The notes beneath the pieces are model-generated. The model was not told where the DNA came from. It did not search any database and saw nothing but the letters and a program-made list of their open reading frames with translations. Below are positions 45,373-58,210 of a stretch of 64,000 nt of DNA, in pieces. The position numbers and the translations under genes are program-made. Numbering within the stretch: the stretch's first letter is position 1; each line of letters opens with the position of its first letter. Location: the NCBI RefSeq assembly GCF_029867415.1, contig NW_026705443.1:372001-436000 (forward strand), written 5' to 3'. The stretch is from Vicia villosa (Eukaryota; Streptophyta; Magnoliopsida; Fabales; Fabaceae).

Positions 45373-45497
45373 AGAGTAAAATTCAAATTTTGGATTTATA
45401 TAAATTCTTAATTTCCAAAAAAAAAAACAAATTTTAAATTTTTGCTTTTAATTTTAAAGTAACTAGCTTCTTTTATTTTAATATAATTTAATTTTTA

Positions 45498-45549
<52 letters not shown>

Positions 45550-45694
45550 TTTAATGGTATATTATATATACTATTAATATTTTTTATTAAATATTTTACT
45601 TTACCAATTTTTTTATTTTTAAATAACTTGACCTGTTTCTTTACAACCAAAAGAAAAATAGCTGTATATATAAGGATATATTATATATAGTATA
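45373..45694. repeat. Remainder of the AT-rich module and (TA)n tract
   Basis: 45373-45500 completes the module cut at 32130; a (TA)n tract follows at 45499-45543. The stretch 45549-45655 ('aatggtatattatata ... tatttttaaataacttgacc') recurs at 49983-50095 on the other side of the Mutator-like element. Confidence 0.75.
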
Positions 45695-45703
45695 TATTTG
45701 TTT

Positions 45704-45818
45704 GGGAAAATACCCTTTTTCGTCCTTTAACTTTGCCTCGGGGTCTATTCTGGTCCCTTAACTTTTAAAAAGTGCAAATCAATCCTTTAATTCTTAAAAA
45801 CGGAGCACGTTTGTCCTT
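45704..45818 (+). repeat. Left terminal inverted repeat of the Mutator-like element
   Basis: Begins GGGAAAATACCC and ends at 'acgtttgtcctt'. It pairs with 49858-49972; the mismatches seen are in 'gcctcggggtctattc' versus 'ggctcggggtccattc'. Confidence 0.95.
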
Positions 45819-45979
45819 TCCATCCATTTAGAGCAAACGGCCGTTTGATTCTGCATACGTGGCACATGACATGGATCTTCTATTTCATTCTCCCTTCTTC
45901 CCCCAGAATTTGCCCTAGCCGCGTCCAGAATTGGGATTAGGGATAACACAAATTGGTATCTTCTTTCAATTCGTTCTCC

Positions 45980-46515
45980 ATGAAACATCAAGTTAGGGAT
46001 TTAGGGATTTCATCAAGCTTCAATTCGTCCTCCATGAAACAGAAAAGCGATGATAGTATGAAAACCAGTTCTTTTACGGTGGAGAATCTTCCATGGAAAC
46101 CAAGTTGTCATTGTGGAGATACGGCTACTCTTCGCAGGTCATCAACGTCGAAGAGCTATGGAAAATATTTTTGGGGTTGTTCTCATTTTAAGGTATGTTT
46201 GTATTTTCGGGGTTGTTCACATTTTATCTCCATTGTTCATTTTTTGTCCTTTGTAAAATGCAGGGAACAAGGCAACCTGGGTGTGGGTTTTTTGAATGGT
46301 TTTATGAGGATGTTCAAGATGACAAAGGTCAAATTATAATGTCCAGATTGGAAAAGTTATCAAAAAAATTGGATGATGCAACAATGGAGATTGAAAAAGT
46401 AAAGCTGACAAATGAAGAATTAAGGAAGGAGATAAACAAGATTATGAAGTTTAAGAAAATCTATCTGTTTGTTATTTTAGGTGCAGCTTTTGTGATTATG
46501 TTCTTGATGAAATGA
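45980..46515 (+). CDS. GRF zinc-finger protein carried by the Mutator-like element
   Basis: Two exons, 45980-46192 and 46264-46515, with a 71-bp GT-AG intron (donor 'aag|gtatgt', acceptor 'aatgcag|gg'); 154 residues. The zinc finger spans the splice junction: CHCGDTATLRRSSTSKSYGK, then YFWGCSHFK, then GTRQPGCGFFEWFYED. The Cys-x-Cys ... Cys ... Cys spacing and GFFEW ending are the GRF pattern, as in plant At4g04775-like proteins. A charged region that can form a coiled coil (LEKLSKKLDDATMEIEKVKL, about residues 98-117) is followed by a C-terminal hydrophobic segment (IYLFVILGAAFVIMFLM) likely to be a membrane anchor. GRF fingers bind nucleic acid in some enzymes; the role here is unknown. The frame is intact. 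It is convergent with the transposase and wholly inside the TIRs, so it travels with the element. Confidence 0.82.
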
Positions 46516-46950
46516 AACGATAAATATTGTATTGTAATTCTTCATCTATTGTAATGTAATGTTTAAGCTATAATGAAGTGAGCTTTGTTGTTAATTTCAG
46601 TTGTTACATTTTTGTTAAGATCAATCCAATTGTTGTAAGATTTCTGTTAATTTCAGTTTAATCATGTATTAACATTGCAAAAGTAACAGAAAATAAGAAA
46701 ATGATGTGAAAACACAAAAGTAACACACTTAATTTCAGTCAATAGTGCCTTAACATTGCAACACAAAATACCAGTACACAGATTGAGTTTCAACATGAGC
46801 ATAACATTACACAAAATGACATTAGCATAACCTTGTTCAACATGACACAAAATGACATCAGTACAAAATGACACAAAATGAGTTAAGACCATTACACAAA
46901 ATGACACCAGTACAAAGTGCAATACATTAGCATAACATTAGACAATCCTC

Positions 46951-49428
46951 CTAATTTTTTTTCTTGGGTGTTGTCCTCTTGGTTGGTGTTGTCCTCCTTG
47001 TAGTTGGGCCAATCATATTCTTGGCAGCACTTAGTCGTGTAGTTGGTCCAGGGGGAACAAAAGGTGTTGTTGGTCTTCTAACACCCAACTTTGCTGGCCT
47101 CATAGTTGTCTTCTTGGATGGTTGAGTAGATTTCTTGGATGGTTGAGTCGATGTCTTGGATCCTTGTGCAGATGCAGGCTGAGACAGATTCACAGCAGGT
47201 TGAGACACAGGTTGAGACAAAGGTTGAGTAGCAGACTGAGTTGGCTTAGTTGCTTGAGAAGCAGGCTGAGTTGACTGAGTTGCTTGAGTGTTACGTTGAG
47301 TACCTTGAGTACTCTGAGTAATCTTACATGTTGTTTTGTTGTGACCCGGTTGCTTGCACCTTGAACACCTAATTGCCAATCCTATTCTCCTCATTTTTTT
47401 GTCAGAACCATCTATCTCTCCTTGCTCCAAATTTCTCCTCTTCTTTGGTCTCCCAGGCATCCTCCTATACTTAGGAGGGAGCACATCTGGATATTCAGTT
47501 CTGGCCCATAGATTTGATCCATTCAAAGGATAAATTATAGATGAGTACACTTTCATGTACATTGACTTCCTATAATATGCAGGGATGTATTCCTCAACCT
47601 TGAAGTTCCTACTTTTAATGCTAGCTAATGCATGAACACATGGAAGTCCAGTTAATTCCCACCTCCTACAGGTGCACACACATTCCTTCAAATTCACAAC
47701 AAATTTATCTGCATGGTTTTCTACATGATGAACCTCAAATATGTGTTCAGCAGACATCCTACACAATAATAGCAAACTTAGAGAATTGATGGAAAATTTT
47801 AAAGTAACATATTACAATAGATAACTCATACCTCACAATCCATGAATTTGTGTAAGTACTTGTTCTATCAACCTTCTTTCTGATGTTAGGCAGCACATCA
47901 TCATCAGCCAATTTTTGAAACCTCATCCTATTTGTTGCCCATTTTTCCATACAATATGTCCTGATCTCCTCTACCATAGTCACTAGGGGTTTGGACCTTG
48001 CTTCAAGAATAACACTGTTGAAAGATTCAGACATGTTATTCACTACAACATCACATTTATTAGTCCCTCTAAAGTAAGATCTACTCCAAAATCTTGGAGG
48101 TGTCTTCATCATATGTAGGTATGCTTCTTCATTGATCAGCCTCATCCTCTTCATCTCTCTTTCCCAAGCCTGAGCATAAGTAGCCTTAGCAGCCCTCCAT
48201 ATTATTTCCTTAAGCATCTTCCCAGGATATCTTTTCCTGAAATTGTTGTACAAGTGCCTGACACAGAATCTTTGCTCTACATTGGGCAACAGTTCATCCA
48301 TGGCTGGTAATAATCCCTGCAACACAGTCAAAGAAATAGAAATCAAAATACTTAAATCAATAGGAACCATAATCAAATTAATAGAAAACAAAAGAAAGGT
48401 AATACCTTTTGCTGATCTGACATGAAGGTGTATGTGAGGCACTCATTTTTTCCACCAAGGTCATCAATAAATAACTCCAAGAAACATGTCCAACTGTCTC
48501 TATTTTCTCCTTCAACCACTGCAAATGCTATAGGGATATGTTTTGAATCTTAAACATAGGGATATGTTTTTTTTTGCACACCATAACTGTCATCACTGTC
48601 ACACCCACTCACCAAACCTTCACTCTCACTACCACTCCCAATTTTAACACCCTCATCTCTCTCTTCATCATGTTCAACTAGATTGTCCAATTCATCCTCA
48701 TCTATATCTTCATAACCATCAGAAGAATCATTAAATTCAACATCAAGAGCACTGTCATATTTGTATTCACTATCATCACTACTTATGGAATCATCCACTT
48801 CACCACTATCAGAATTGTCATCTTTCTCATTTTCCATACGATCTTTCTCAGCCTCCAAAACAACATGTTCAGCATGTTCAGCCTCCAACACAACCTTCTC
48901 AGCCTCTAACACAACCTTCTCAGCCTCTAACACAACCTTCTCAGCCTCCAACACTATATTCTCATCCTCATCCTCCAGCTCAGCTTCACTAGAGTTACCA
49001 GTTACTTCTTCATGCAACTTAGAAAGCATTTCTTCAACTACCCTCTCCTCCTCATCTCTTACATGCTCCTCAGTGACACCATGCTCCTCAACTACAACAT
49101 TTTCTAACCCTGTTGGATCTGCAAACTCAGCCTGCCCAATTGTGTGTTTAATAAAAATATCTACACCTAAATGAACCTTATACAGATCAGCTACTTCTAA
49201 TGCTCCTGCATCATCATTCAGTTGTTGCATCCCAAATGTTGGGTCTTTGTAATAGATTTTCTCAAAATCCCTATACCCTAAACACTTAAGTGAATCTGTC
49301 AGCTCAAAGTAACTCCATGTGTCAACATCTATTTTCAACTCAGAAACTTCCCCTCCTTCATAAACTCTAAGATCACCATCAACAAATTCACCACTATGGT
49401 GAATTGTGAGTACGATATACTCCTCCAT
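46951..49428 (-). pseudogene. MURA-type transposase with PB1-like, SWIM and CCHC domains, internally deleted
   Basis: Minus-strand exons 48406-49428, 47832-48316 and 46951-47758; introns of 89 bp (gtatta...gcag) and 73 bp (gtatga...gtag). The start MEEYIVLTIHHSGEFVDGDL opens a PB1-like domain, followed by an acidic region with repeated 'VVLEAEK'. The MULE transposase core then begins abruptly at 'HIPIAFAVVEGEN', with the second catalytic Asp in SDQQKG (about 338), the CVRHLYNNF motif and the Glu of NNMSESFN (about 438). A SWIM finger (CTCRRWELTGLPCVH) and a CCHC knuckle (CSRCKQPGHNKTTC) end the protein, with a Thr/Gln/Ser-rich tail. Missing are the MuDR/FAR1-type DNA-binding part and the first catalytic Asp (normally 'DG.FLK'). 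At the junction a TAA stop is codon 293, in the same frame on both sides. Defective. Confidence 0.9.
48530..48570. repeat. 15-bp direct repeat at the transposase deletion junction
   Basis: ATAGGGATATGTTTT occurs at 48530-48544 and 48556-48570, separated by 11 bp carrying the stop. This is the footprint of a deletion with filler DNA, as left by interrupted gap repair in Mutator elements. Confidence 0.85.
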
Positions 49429-49857
49429 TTCACCTAAAATCATAAATATGTAAAACCCTAATTACTCAGATTAAATACATACATGCAATCAATCGATTTA
49501 CTATGAAACCCTAATTTATCAGAAGTAACAACATGGATTTGACGGATTTAGCAAAATAAAACCCTAAATTCTAACACTAAAACATGCAAAACCCTTATTT
49601 CTATCACAATCAGACAAGCCAAATATCATGAACTTTCTAACCTGGTTGCAAAAGCTTTGAGGATGGCCTCCCTCACTGCACGACGATTCGCCTTCAACGT
49701 TCTTCGCTGCACCACGAACTTTTTCTTCACAATGGGCAAGTACTTGAAATGTTCAGAATGAGGTGTTTTGTTCACAAAACTTAAGAATATAACTTTTAAA
49801 TGCCAGGTCAGACAATCAAAATGCCACATATGCACGCTTACTAACAGAGTCAGACGG

Positions 49858-49972
49858 AAGGACAAACGTGCTCCGTTTTTAAGAATTAAAGGATTGATTT
49901 GCACTTTTTAAAAGTTAAGGGACCAGAATGGACCCCGAGCCAAAGTTAAAGGACGAAAAAGGGTATTTTCCC
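49858..49972 (-). repeat. Right terminal inverted repeat of the Mutator-like element
   Basis: Ends GGGTATTTTCCC at 49972; inverted partner of 45704-45818. The region 49450-49857 between the TIR and the transposase start is the transposase promoter and leader; no reliable TATA box was picked. Confidence 0.95.
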
Positions 49973-49982
49973 TATTTGTTTC

Positions 49983-50225
<243 letters not shown>

Positions 50226-50410
50226 GAGCATATCAAGTGAGAGCATTTTATAATGAGAGATGAGAGAAATAAATATTAATCATTAGATTCATCAAGAGAG
50301 AGAATGTTAATGCATTAATGTGCTTATTAATTTCTCTCTCTTGATAAATCCAATAGTTAGTATTTATTCCTCTCATCTCTCATTTTTAAATGTTCTCACT
50401 TGATATGCTC
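50226..50410. mobile_element. Fold-back MITE within (TA)n tracts
   Basis: A 185-bp element that is almost entirely an inverted repeat: arms 50226-50304 and 50332-50410 of 79 bp, starting GAGCATATCAAGTGAGAGCA and GAGCATATCAAGTGAGAACA on the respective strands, with a 27-bp centre. No coding capacity. Long (TA)n tracts abut both sides, so a TA target duplication cannot be told from the tracts. Superfamily undecided. Confidence 0.85.
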
Positions 50411-50411
50411 G

Positions 50412-50935
<524 letters not shown>

Positions 50936-50996
50936 TGGAAGTATTTTTAAATTGGAAAAAAGGTGTGTTTAAACATGATTTCTTTGATTTTATACG

Positions 50997-51073
50997 CTTC
51001 CGTAGATGCATCTACAGAAGAAATCAAATTTTTTTCAAAATATGAGGTGCTTCCGAAGATCGATCTACAAAAG
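50997..51073. repeat. Variant palindrome pair
   Basis: CTTCCGTAGATGCATCTACA (with GAAG following) at 50997-51020 and a degenerate form at 51050-51073 (CTTCCGAAGATCGATCTACA). The core AGATGCATCT is shared with the palindrome-rich elements at 29917 and 59570, but the arms differ. Confidence 0.7.
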
Positions 51074-51119
51074 TTGGGGGCAAAAATGAAAATTTCTGTA
51101 GTGTGTAAGAAATCCATGA

Positions 51120-52900
<1,781 letters not shown>

Positions 52901-53846
52901 CCTTATAAATTCTTATATCCTTATCCCTATATCCTTATATTATAACTTAGTCATCCCTATTTTTATCACAAACTAGATTTCTTTTTTATTGCGGAACAGA
53001 CGATTGATCTAAACCGAACTCCGCAATGGTATTGGCATCAACTTAATGTAACAGGCTTCTGTGTTTATCATAACCCGAATAATCTTCCAATCATTTGGGG
53101 TTTATGGAATTTCAATTGGAATTGTAGGCATCACTGGCGCAGCCCCAAGATAACTATGTCGCCCCTAGGATGTTTGTGGGAGATTTTAACATAATCTATG
53201 GAATCACATCCGTTGTTGTTGCACCCCAATTTTTGACATCTGAGATCTCATCATTTTCTAAGTGTTATGATCATTATTGTTATACCCCAAAATTTGCCTG
53301 CGTTTTTTTTTTTTTAAAAAAAGTGAAGTCAACAGACTTCTGTCTAAAAATTTGGAGTTTTATACAATCTTGGATTTTTATTTCATAAATATCCTGATTT
53401 TATAAATACTCAATTTTTAGAATTTTTTATACAGTATTTTGGTTCGCTGTTAAATTTATTCTTACATAAACGCCAAATACTGTTTATCACTTCATACACT
53501 GTTTATTTGAGATTTATTTTCAGATAAATAATGCTGACGCAGTTGGTGCAGAATTAAAATTTGCAGGCGCGGAGTCCGGGTTTCAGATTATACTGGTAAC
53601 AATTAAATTATTATTGGTTTTATTTCCCACTAATTTTTATTTTTATACTATATTATTTTTTCAAAATCTCTTTCTTTCTTTTCAAATATCTTCCTTTCTT
53701 TTCAAATCTCTTTCTTTCAAATCAAATCCTAGCTTTAATCTATACCCCTTTTCTTTTCAAAACCTACCATACTTTTTTTCAAATCCTACTACTATTCAAA
53801 CGGTACCACTCCATTCCCAACGTCTCTATCTCTCTCTCTTTTCACT

Positions 53847-53856
53847 CTATAAATAC
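53847..53856 (+). promoter_or_regulatory. First TATA box of the 4.5-kb LTR
   Basis: CTATAAATAC in 'cactctataaatactcctca', downstream of a CT-rich stretch. Confidence 0.55.
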
Positions 53857-55968
53857 TCCTCATTTTTTTTCGTAATTGATCACATCAAATTTCACTCATC
53901 TCCCAAATTTCTATCATACTATCTCCTAATCATTTTCTCTTCTTCCCCGGCAAAAAATGGCAAAGTGGGTGGATACGTTTCTTCTTGTGGTCATCACTGT
54001 TTTTGTGGTGATCATGTCCTTTTTCTGTCTGCATAGTCCTGAAAAATGTGGACCTGGGATGTTTACACTCCCATGCATCTATATACTATTGTTTATAGCA
54101 TGGATCTTTAATCGTCATACTTAAAGTTTGTCGTATCTGTCGCTTTCAAATAATGTACCGTTCATAATATTTGTCGTACTGTTTGTTATATTTTTATTAT
54201 GTAATATTTGTACTGTCAGTATTAAATGTCGTACTATCTGTCGTACTGTCGTTTAATTATTAAGATAATATTATGTGTGTTTTCTGCTAGTTAAATATTT
54301 ATTTTTCTATGCATTAAATATTTTTCAAGGTTATTATCGGTAATTTCGTTCGCGTACAGTATATATTTTTATGTTTTTTTTTTGTTTTTCTAACAAACCA
54401 TGTAAATAATTTTTCACCATTAACACAACAAAAACAAGGAGAAAAATTAACTTTAACTGTTAAGTTTTCACTTTAACTGTTACGTTAATACCCAGACGCA
54501 CAGTCAACAGCTCAAAAAGTCAACAGATAGTTAAAAATGCAATTTTTTTCAACATTCATATTTTGTCAAAAGATTCATCATGTGATCAATGGTTGATCAT
54601 AATTCATCAAGAAAAGTTCAGAAATCAACAAAACTCAAAATTGCAAAATTAGAGTTTTTTACCTAAAAGTCAACTGAACTTTGACCGACCATAACTCTCT
54701 CATAATTTATCAGAAAAATTCCAACCAAAGCTCATTCTCAAGGAAATTCAATTCTCTGCAACTTTGATGTTGGGACCAAGGTCAAGAAATGCTTCCGCCT
54801 AAGAGATATAAGCCAAAACATTACAGGTCATTTTCAAAGTCAACAAAAAGCAGTTTTTTGTCAAAGCCCATATCATCAAGATAACTTCTCCAAATGCAAA
54901 AACGCTTCCAAAGTGGCTTGTAGAGGACATCTTGGGCTTTCCAAAAAGTACAAGAACACTTTCATAGGATCAAAATTGAGGGAGATATGCCTTGATGAAG
55001 TTGACCTTTTTTGGAAAAATGCATGAAACAAGTAATGACCAAAATTTGATTTTTTTTCAAAAAGGTCAATTCTTTTGTGATTCAATCTTGATTCTCATAT
55101 GTTTAAAGATATTCACAACATATCCATGATTCATGACATTTTTATTTCATTTTAATTAAATTTTATTCATTTAAAATTTAATTAAAGTGAGATAATTCAA
55201 AGATATTATCCAAGATGCTCATATGATGCAAGCAATGATCCAATTCATCTCTAAAGGACAAGATTCCATTCAAGATATGCAATGATCATAAGTTGGAAGG
55301 AATAATAAAACACTTGAGATTTTAAACCATGGTTAGTCTTTTTAACTTAAAGCATTAAATGCTAATATTCCATTTTATCTTCAAAGTTCATCATCACATA
55401 TTTATTAATAATTGTTCAAATACTATCATCATTTTTTTGTTATAATAGAATATTCTAACTAACCATATTTTTATTCCACCATCATTTTAATAGTTTATCT
55501 AACCATCTTATCTTATATTTTTCTACAAATCTTCATTCTCAATTTTTATTTTAGTTAATATTATTTTAATTAACCATATTTTTGTTTAAATTTATTAGTT
55601 ATGTTATTATTATTATCTCGTTTTTCTTTTTTCTATAATATTTTATATTTTTAATTTCATTTTTGTTATTGTCTTAAACCAAAATTAGTATTTAAGTTTT
55701 ATTTTGATATTATCTTGTAACTTGATTTTACTATTTTTATTTTGATATTATCTTTAAATGTTATATTTTAATTTTTATTTGTGTTATTATCCTTATATAT
55801 TATAAGATAGAATTGTTAAGTCACCATTCAACAAAATCTATTCAAACTTCATAATTCTATCCATTAACCATTAATGTCTTAATGTTTCAAACTCAATTCC
55901 AATTTAATTTCTCTCCATCTTATGTCATTGCATACATCACCTTACTTGTTCCATAAGCCAAGTTTTTC

Positions 55969-55978
55969 CTATAAATAG
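55969..55978 (+). promoter_or_regulatory. Second TATA box of the 4.5-kb LTR
   Basis: CTATAAATAG in 'ttcctataaataggcaacc', about 25 bp before the G25 run. Two such boxes 2.1 kb apart support a composite LTR. Confidence 0.55.
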
Positions 55979-56002
55979 GCAACCATATGTTCATAATTAA
56001 AA

Positions 56003-56027
56003 GGGGGGGGGGGGGGGGGGGGGGGGG
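56003..56027 (+). repeat. Homopolymer of 25 G
   Basis: Uninterrupted G25 just after a TATA box, in otherwise AT-rich DNA. It can form G-quadruplexes and is also a common sequencing or assembly error site. Confidence 0.9.
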
Positions 56028-56659
56028 ACACCAAAAAAAAACATTGCCAAGTCTTTGTTTTCTCTTTTCTTTTCTCTCTTCCAAGTTTTAAGTTTCAAAG
56101 GGAGTAAGAATTTGTTTTCTCTCTTCCAAAAAAAAAATATTTTTCCTTTAGATTTAGGTTTATATTTTTATAATCTAATTTTTGACATAAAAAGAATATT
56201 TTTCTTGTTAAGTTTAATTATTTGTTTAATTAGTTTGTTAATTAACTTAAAATCAATTCCAAAAAAATCACAAAAAAAATTGAATTAAGTTTAATTTGTT
56301 TTATATTTATTTTTGTATATTATTTGATATTATTTCTTATCTTTTTCTTTGTCCTGAATTGGAATAAAAGATCAAATATGGCAGAGATTGTATGCAGTTG
56401 ATTTAAGACTTTTGGAAATTTATCGTGTAGTCGCTATGATTCTATCAAGCTTCTGATAAATTTTCATTAACTTTAAATCCGAGATCATCATTTACTCACC
56501 ATCGATCTTCACTAACATCGAGGATATACTTGACTAGCTTCAAGATGATTCGCGTGCTAACATACTAACAATTAACTTTAAATTCCGCATTTTATTATAT
56601 TGTTCTTTATATTTCTTGCTTTATACTTTATTTTATCATTCATCATATTTATGTTTATG

Positions 56660-57115
56660 TTATTTTCTCTTTGTCTATTTGGACATATTATTTATATTTC
56701 TGCTATTTTTTCTTTGTCCATTTGGACATATTATTTATATTTCTGCTATTTTTTCTTTGTCCATTTGGACATATTATTTATATTTCTGCTATTTTTTCTT
56801 TGTCCATTTGGACATATTATTTATATTTCTTCTATTTTTTCTTTGTCCATTTGGACATATTATTTATGTTTCCGCTATTTTCTCTTTGTCCGTTTGGACA
56901 TATTATTTATGTTTCCGCTATTTTTTTCTTTGTCCATTTGAACATATTATTTATGTTTCCGCTATTTTTTCTTTGTCCGTTTGGACATATTATTTATGTT
57001 TCCGCTATTTTCTCTTTGTCCATTTGGACATATTATTTATGTTTCCGCTATTTTTTCTTTGTCCATTTGGACGCATTGTTTATGTTTCCGTCATCACCCT
57101 TTTGTCCACTTGGAC
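56660..57115. repeat. 43-bp minisatellite
   Basis: About ten units built on 'tttctttgtccatttggaca' plus 'tattatttatatttctgctat', with a spacing of 43 bp (for example 56681, 56724, 56767, 56810). The related LTR at 40161 has two units (42120-42190). Because 43 is not a multiple of 3 and the unit lacks stops, three overlapping open frames appear; none is a gene. Confidence 0.93.
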
Positions 57116-58210
57116 CATATTTTTACCTTTGAGCTAAAACATTAATAATCAAGATAAAACTTAAAAAAAAAAAGCACTTTGCACACTTGCACCTCTATGG
57201 CTTTCCCTCTTGTTACTTTTTTTTAATCATACCATCATTTAAGAAAAGTATTAAATGCATAGGAAAGATCTTATAAATTGAGAGTAAGTAACTCCTAATT
57301 GCTTGCTCAAACACTTTCATTTTCAAAAAACGTATTTTCAAAACTTCTTATCTATTTTCAAAACTTTCATCTGGTATTTGAAGAGGATTATTCCCGGTGA
57401 AACTCTTCAGAGATCTATGTGACCTATTGTCCATCTTCACTTCTTCTATTTTCAAATCAATAAAGCATTTAAACAAAAGTGAGCTAAGCAATTAAGAGCC
57501 CATGGATACAAAGGGTGCTTAAAACCTTCCCTTTGTATAACCAACCCCCCGAACCCAAAATCTGTCAAAAGGCCTTTCCTGTTCTTTTATGCCTTTCCTA
57601 TTTGGATAAAATAAAAGTCGGTGGCGACTCTTGCAAAAAAAAATATCAAAAAACAAAAAAAAGAGCAAGGAGTCAATTCGCAAAAAAACCGAGTTTACAG
57701 TTGTTATTCTTCTTTTCGACATTTCTCGTATCATCATATAATTCTCATTAATCAGGAAGGACGAAACCATATTTAATAGTCATTACTCATTCAAATTCGA
57801 CAAGACTTGGTCTTCCCATGAAGATTGTTTCACGGTGATTGCGTGCAATTGGAACAAACCTGTGGAAGGAAATATGATGCATCAAATTATATCTTAGATT
57901 CAAAGGTTGCAGGGAGAACTAAAACGATTAAGCAAGACAAATTTGCAAATATGGATATGCAAGTGGAAAGAGCTTTAGATGAGACCCATCTTATTCAAAC
58001 TCTTATGGACATTGCTGATTTTGATGATTATCTACATAATCTGAACATTCATGCGCAAACTAATCAATTTTGATCGACAAAGACTGGACATAGAAGATTC
58101 GATGAGGGTGACCATAAGACTGCTTATTTTCATAGAATTACAAAAGTCATAAGCTTTAAGAGGATGATAGATGTTATAAGAGATAGCAATGTGATCCTCT
58201 CACATACGAG

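Larger units (their letters stand above)
45704..49972 (-). mobile_element. Mutator-like element with transposase and GRF zinc-finger gene
   Basis: A 4269-bp element with a perfect 9-bp target duplication TATTTGTTT (45695-45703 and 49973-49981) and 115-bp terminal inverted repeats differing at about two positions. It holds an intron-containing MURA-type transposase pseudogene on the minus strand and a two-exon GRF zinc-finger gene on the plus strand, arranged convergently. Near-identical TIRs and an exact duplication point to recent movement, but the transposase has an internal deletion, so it must have moved with help from another copy or been damaged afterwards. Confidence 0.95.
53217..57699 (+). 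mobile_element. LTR insertion (Ogre/Tat-like), 4483 bp, TSD GTTGT
   Basis: Starts TGTTGCACCCCAATTTTTGA and ends CGAGTTTACA, with perfect target duplication GTTGT (53212-53216 and 57700-57704). A second LTR-like start, TGTTATACCCCAAAATTTGC, lies at 53278, and two TATA boxes occur (53847 and 55969), so it is probably one LTR inside or fused to another; the inner end was not found. 56360-56580 matches 41810-42010 of the solo LTR at 40161. Contains a G25 run and a 43-bp minisatellite. The 3' phrase 'ggtggcgactcttgc' is shared with other LTRs here. No coding region. Confidence 0.85.
52975..58210 (+). pseudogene. LINE ORF2 remnant (endonuclease to RT linker), split by an LTR
   Basis: The left part (52975-53216) encodes an APE-type endonuclease N-terminus: 'FFIAEQTIDLNRTPQWYWHQ', 'VYHNPNNLPIIWGLWNFNWN' and, one frame over, FVGDFNIIYGI, the GDFN motif of LINE endonucleases. 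The right part (57700-58210) continues with 'FKFDKTWSSHEDCFTVIACN', an Asn/Lys-rich linker, and 'EGDHKTAYFHRITKV', equivalent to the GD.NTKFFH motif before the RT domain. Several frameshifts and stops and a missing middle of the endonuclease show age. No RT palm motif follows. The interrupting LTR is the separate element at 53217-57699. Confidence 0.82.

Noticed and set aside
45953..45979. Upstream extension of the GRF protein from a TTG codon
   Set aside because: A normal ATG occurs at 45980 in the same frame; non-ATG starts are rare in plant nuclear genes.
49626..49904. 92-codon minus-strand frame upstream of the transposase
   Set aside because: It overlaps the TIR and has no recognised domain; most likely leader sequence of the transposase transcript.
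56600..57137. Three overlapping frames encoding a repetitive hydrophobic protein that looks like a membrane protein
   Set aside because: All three come from the 43-bp minisatellite, which is not a multiple of three and lacks stops.
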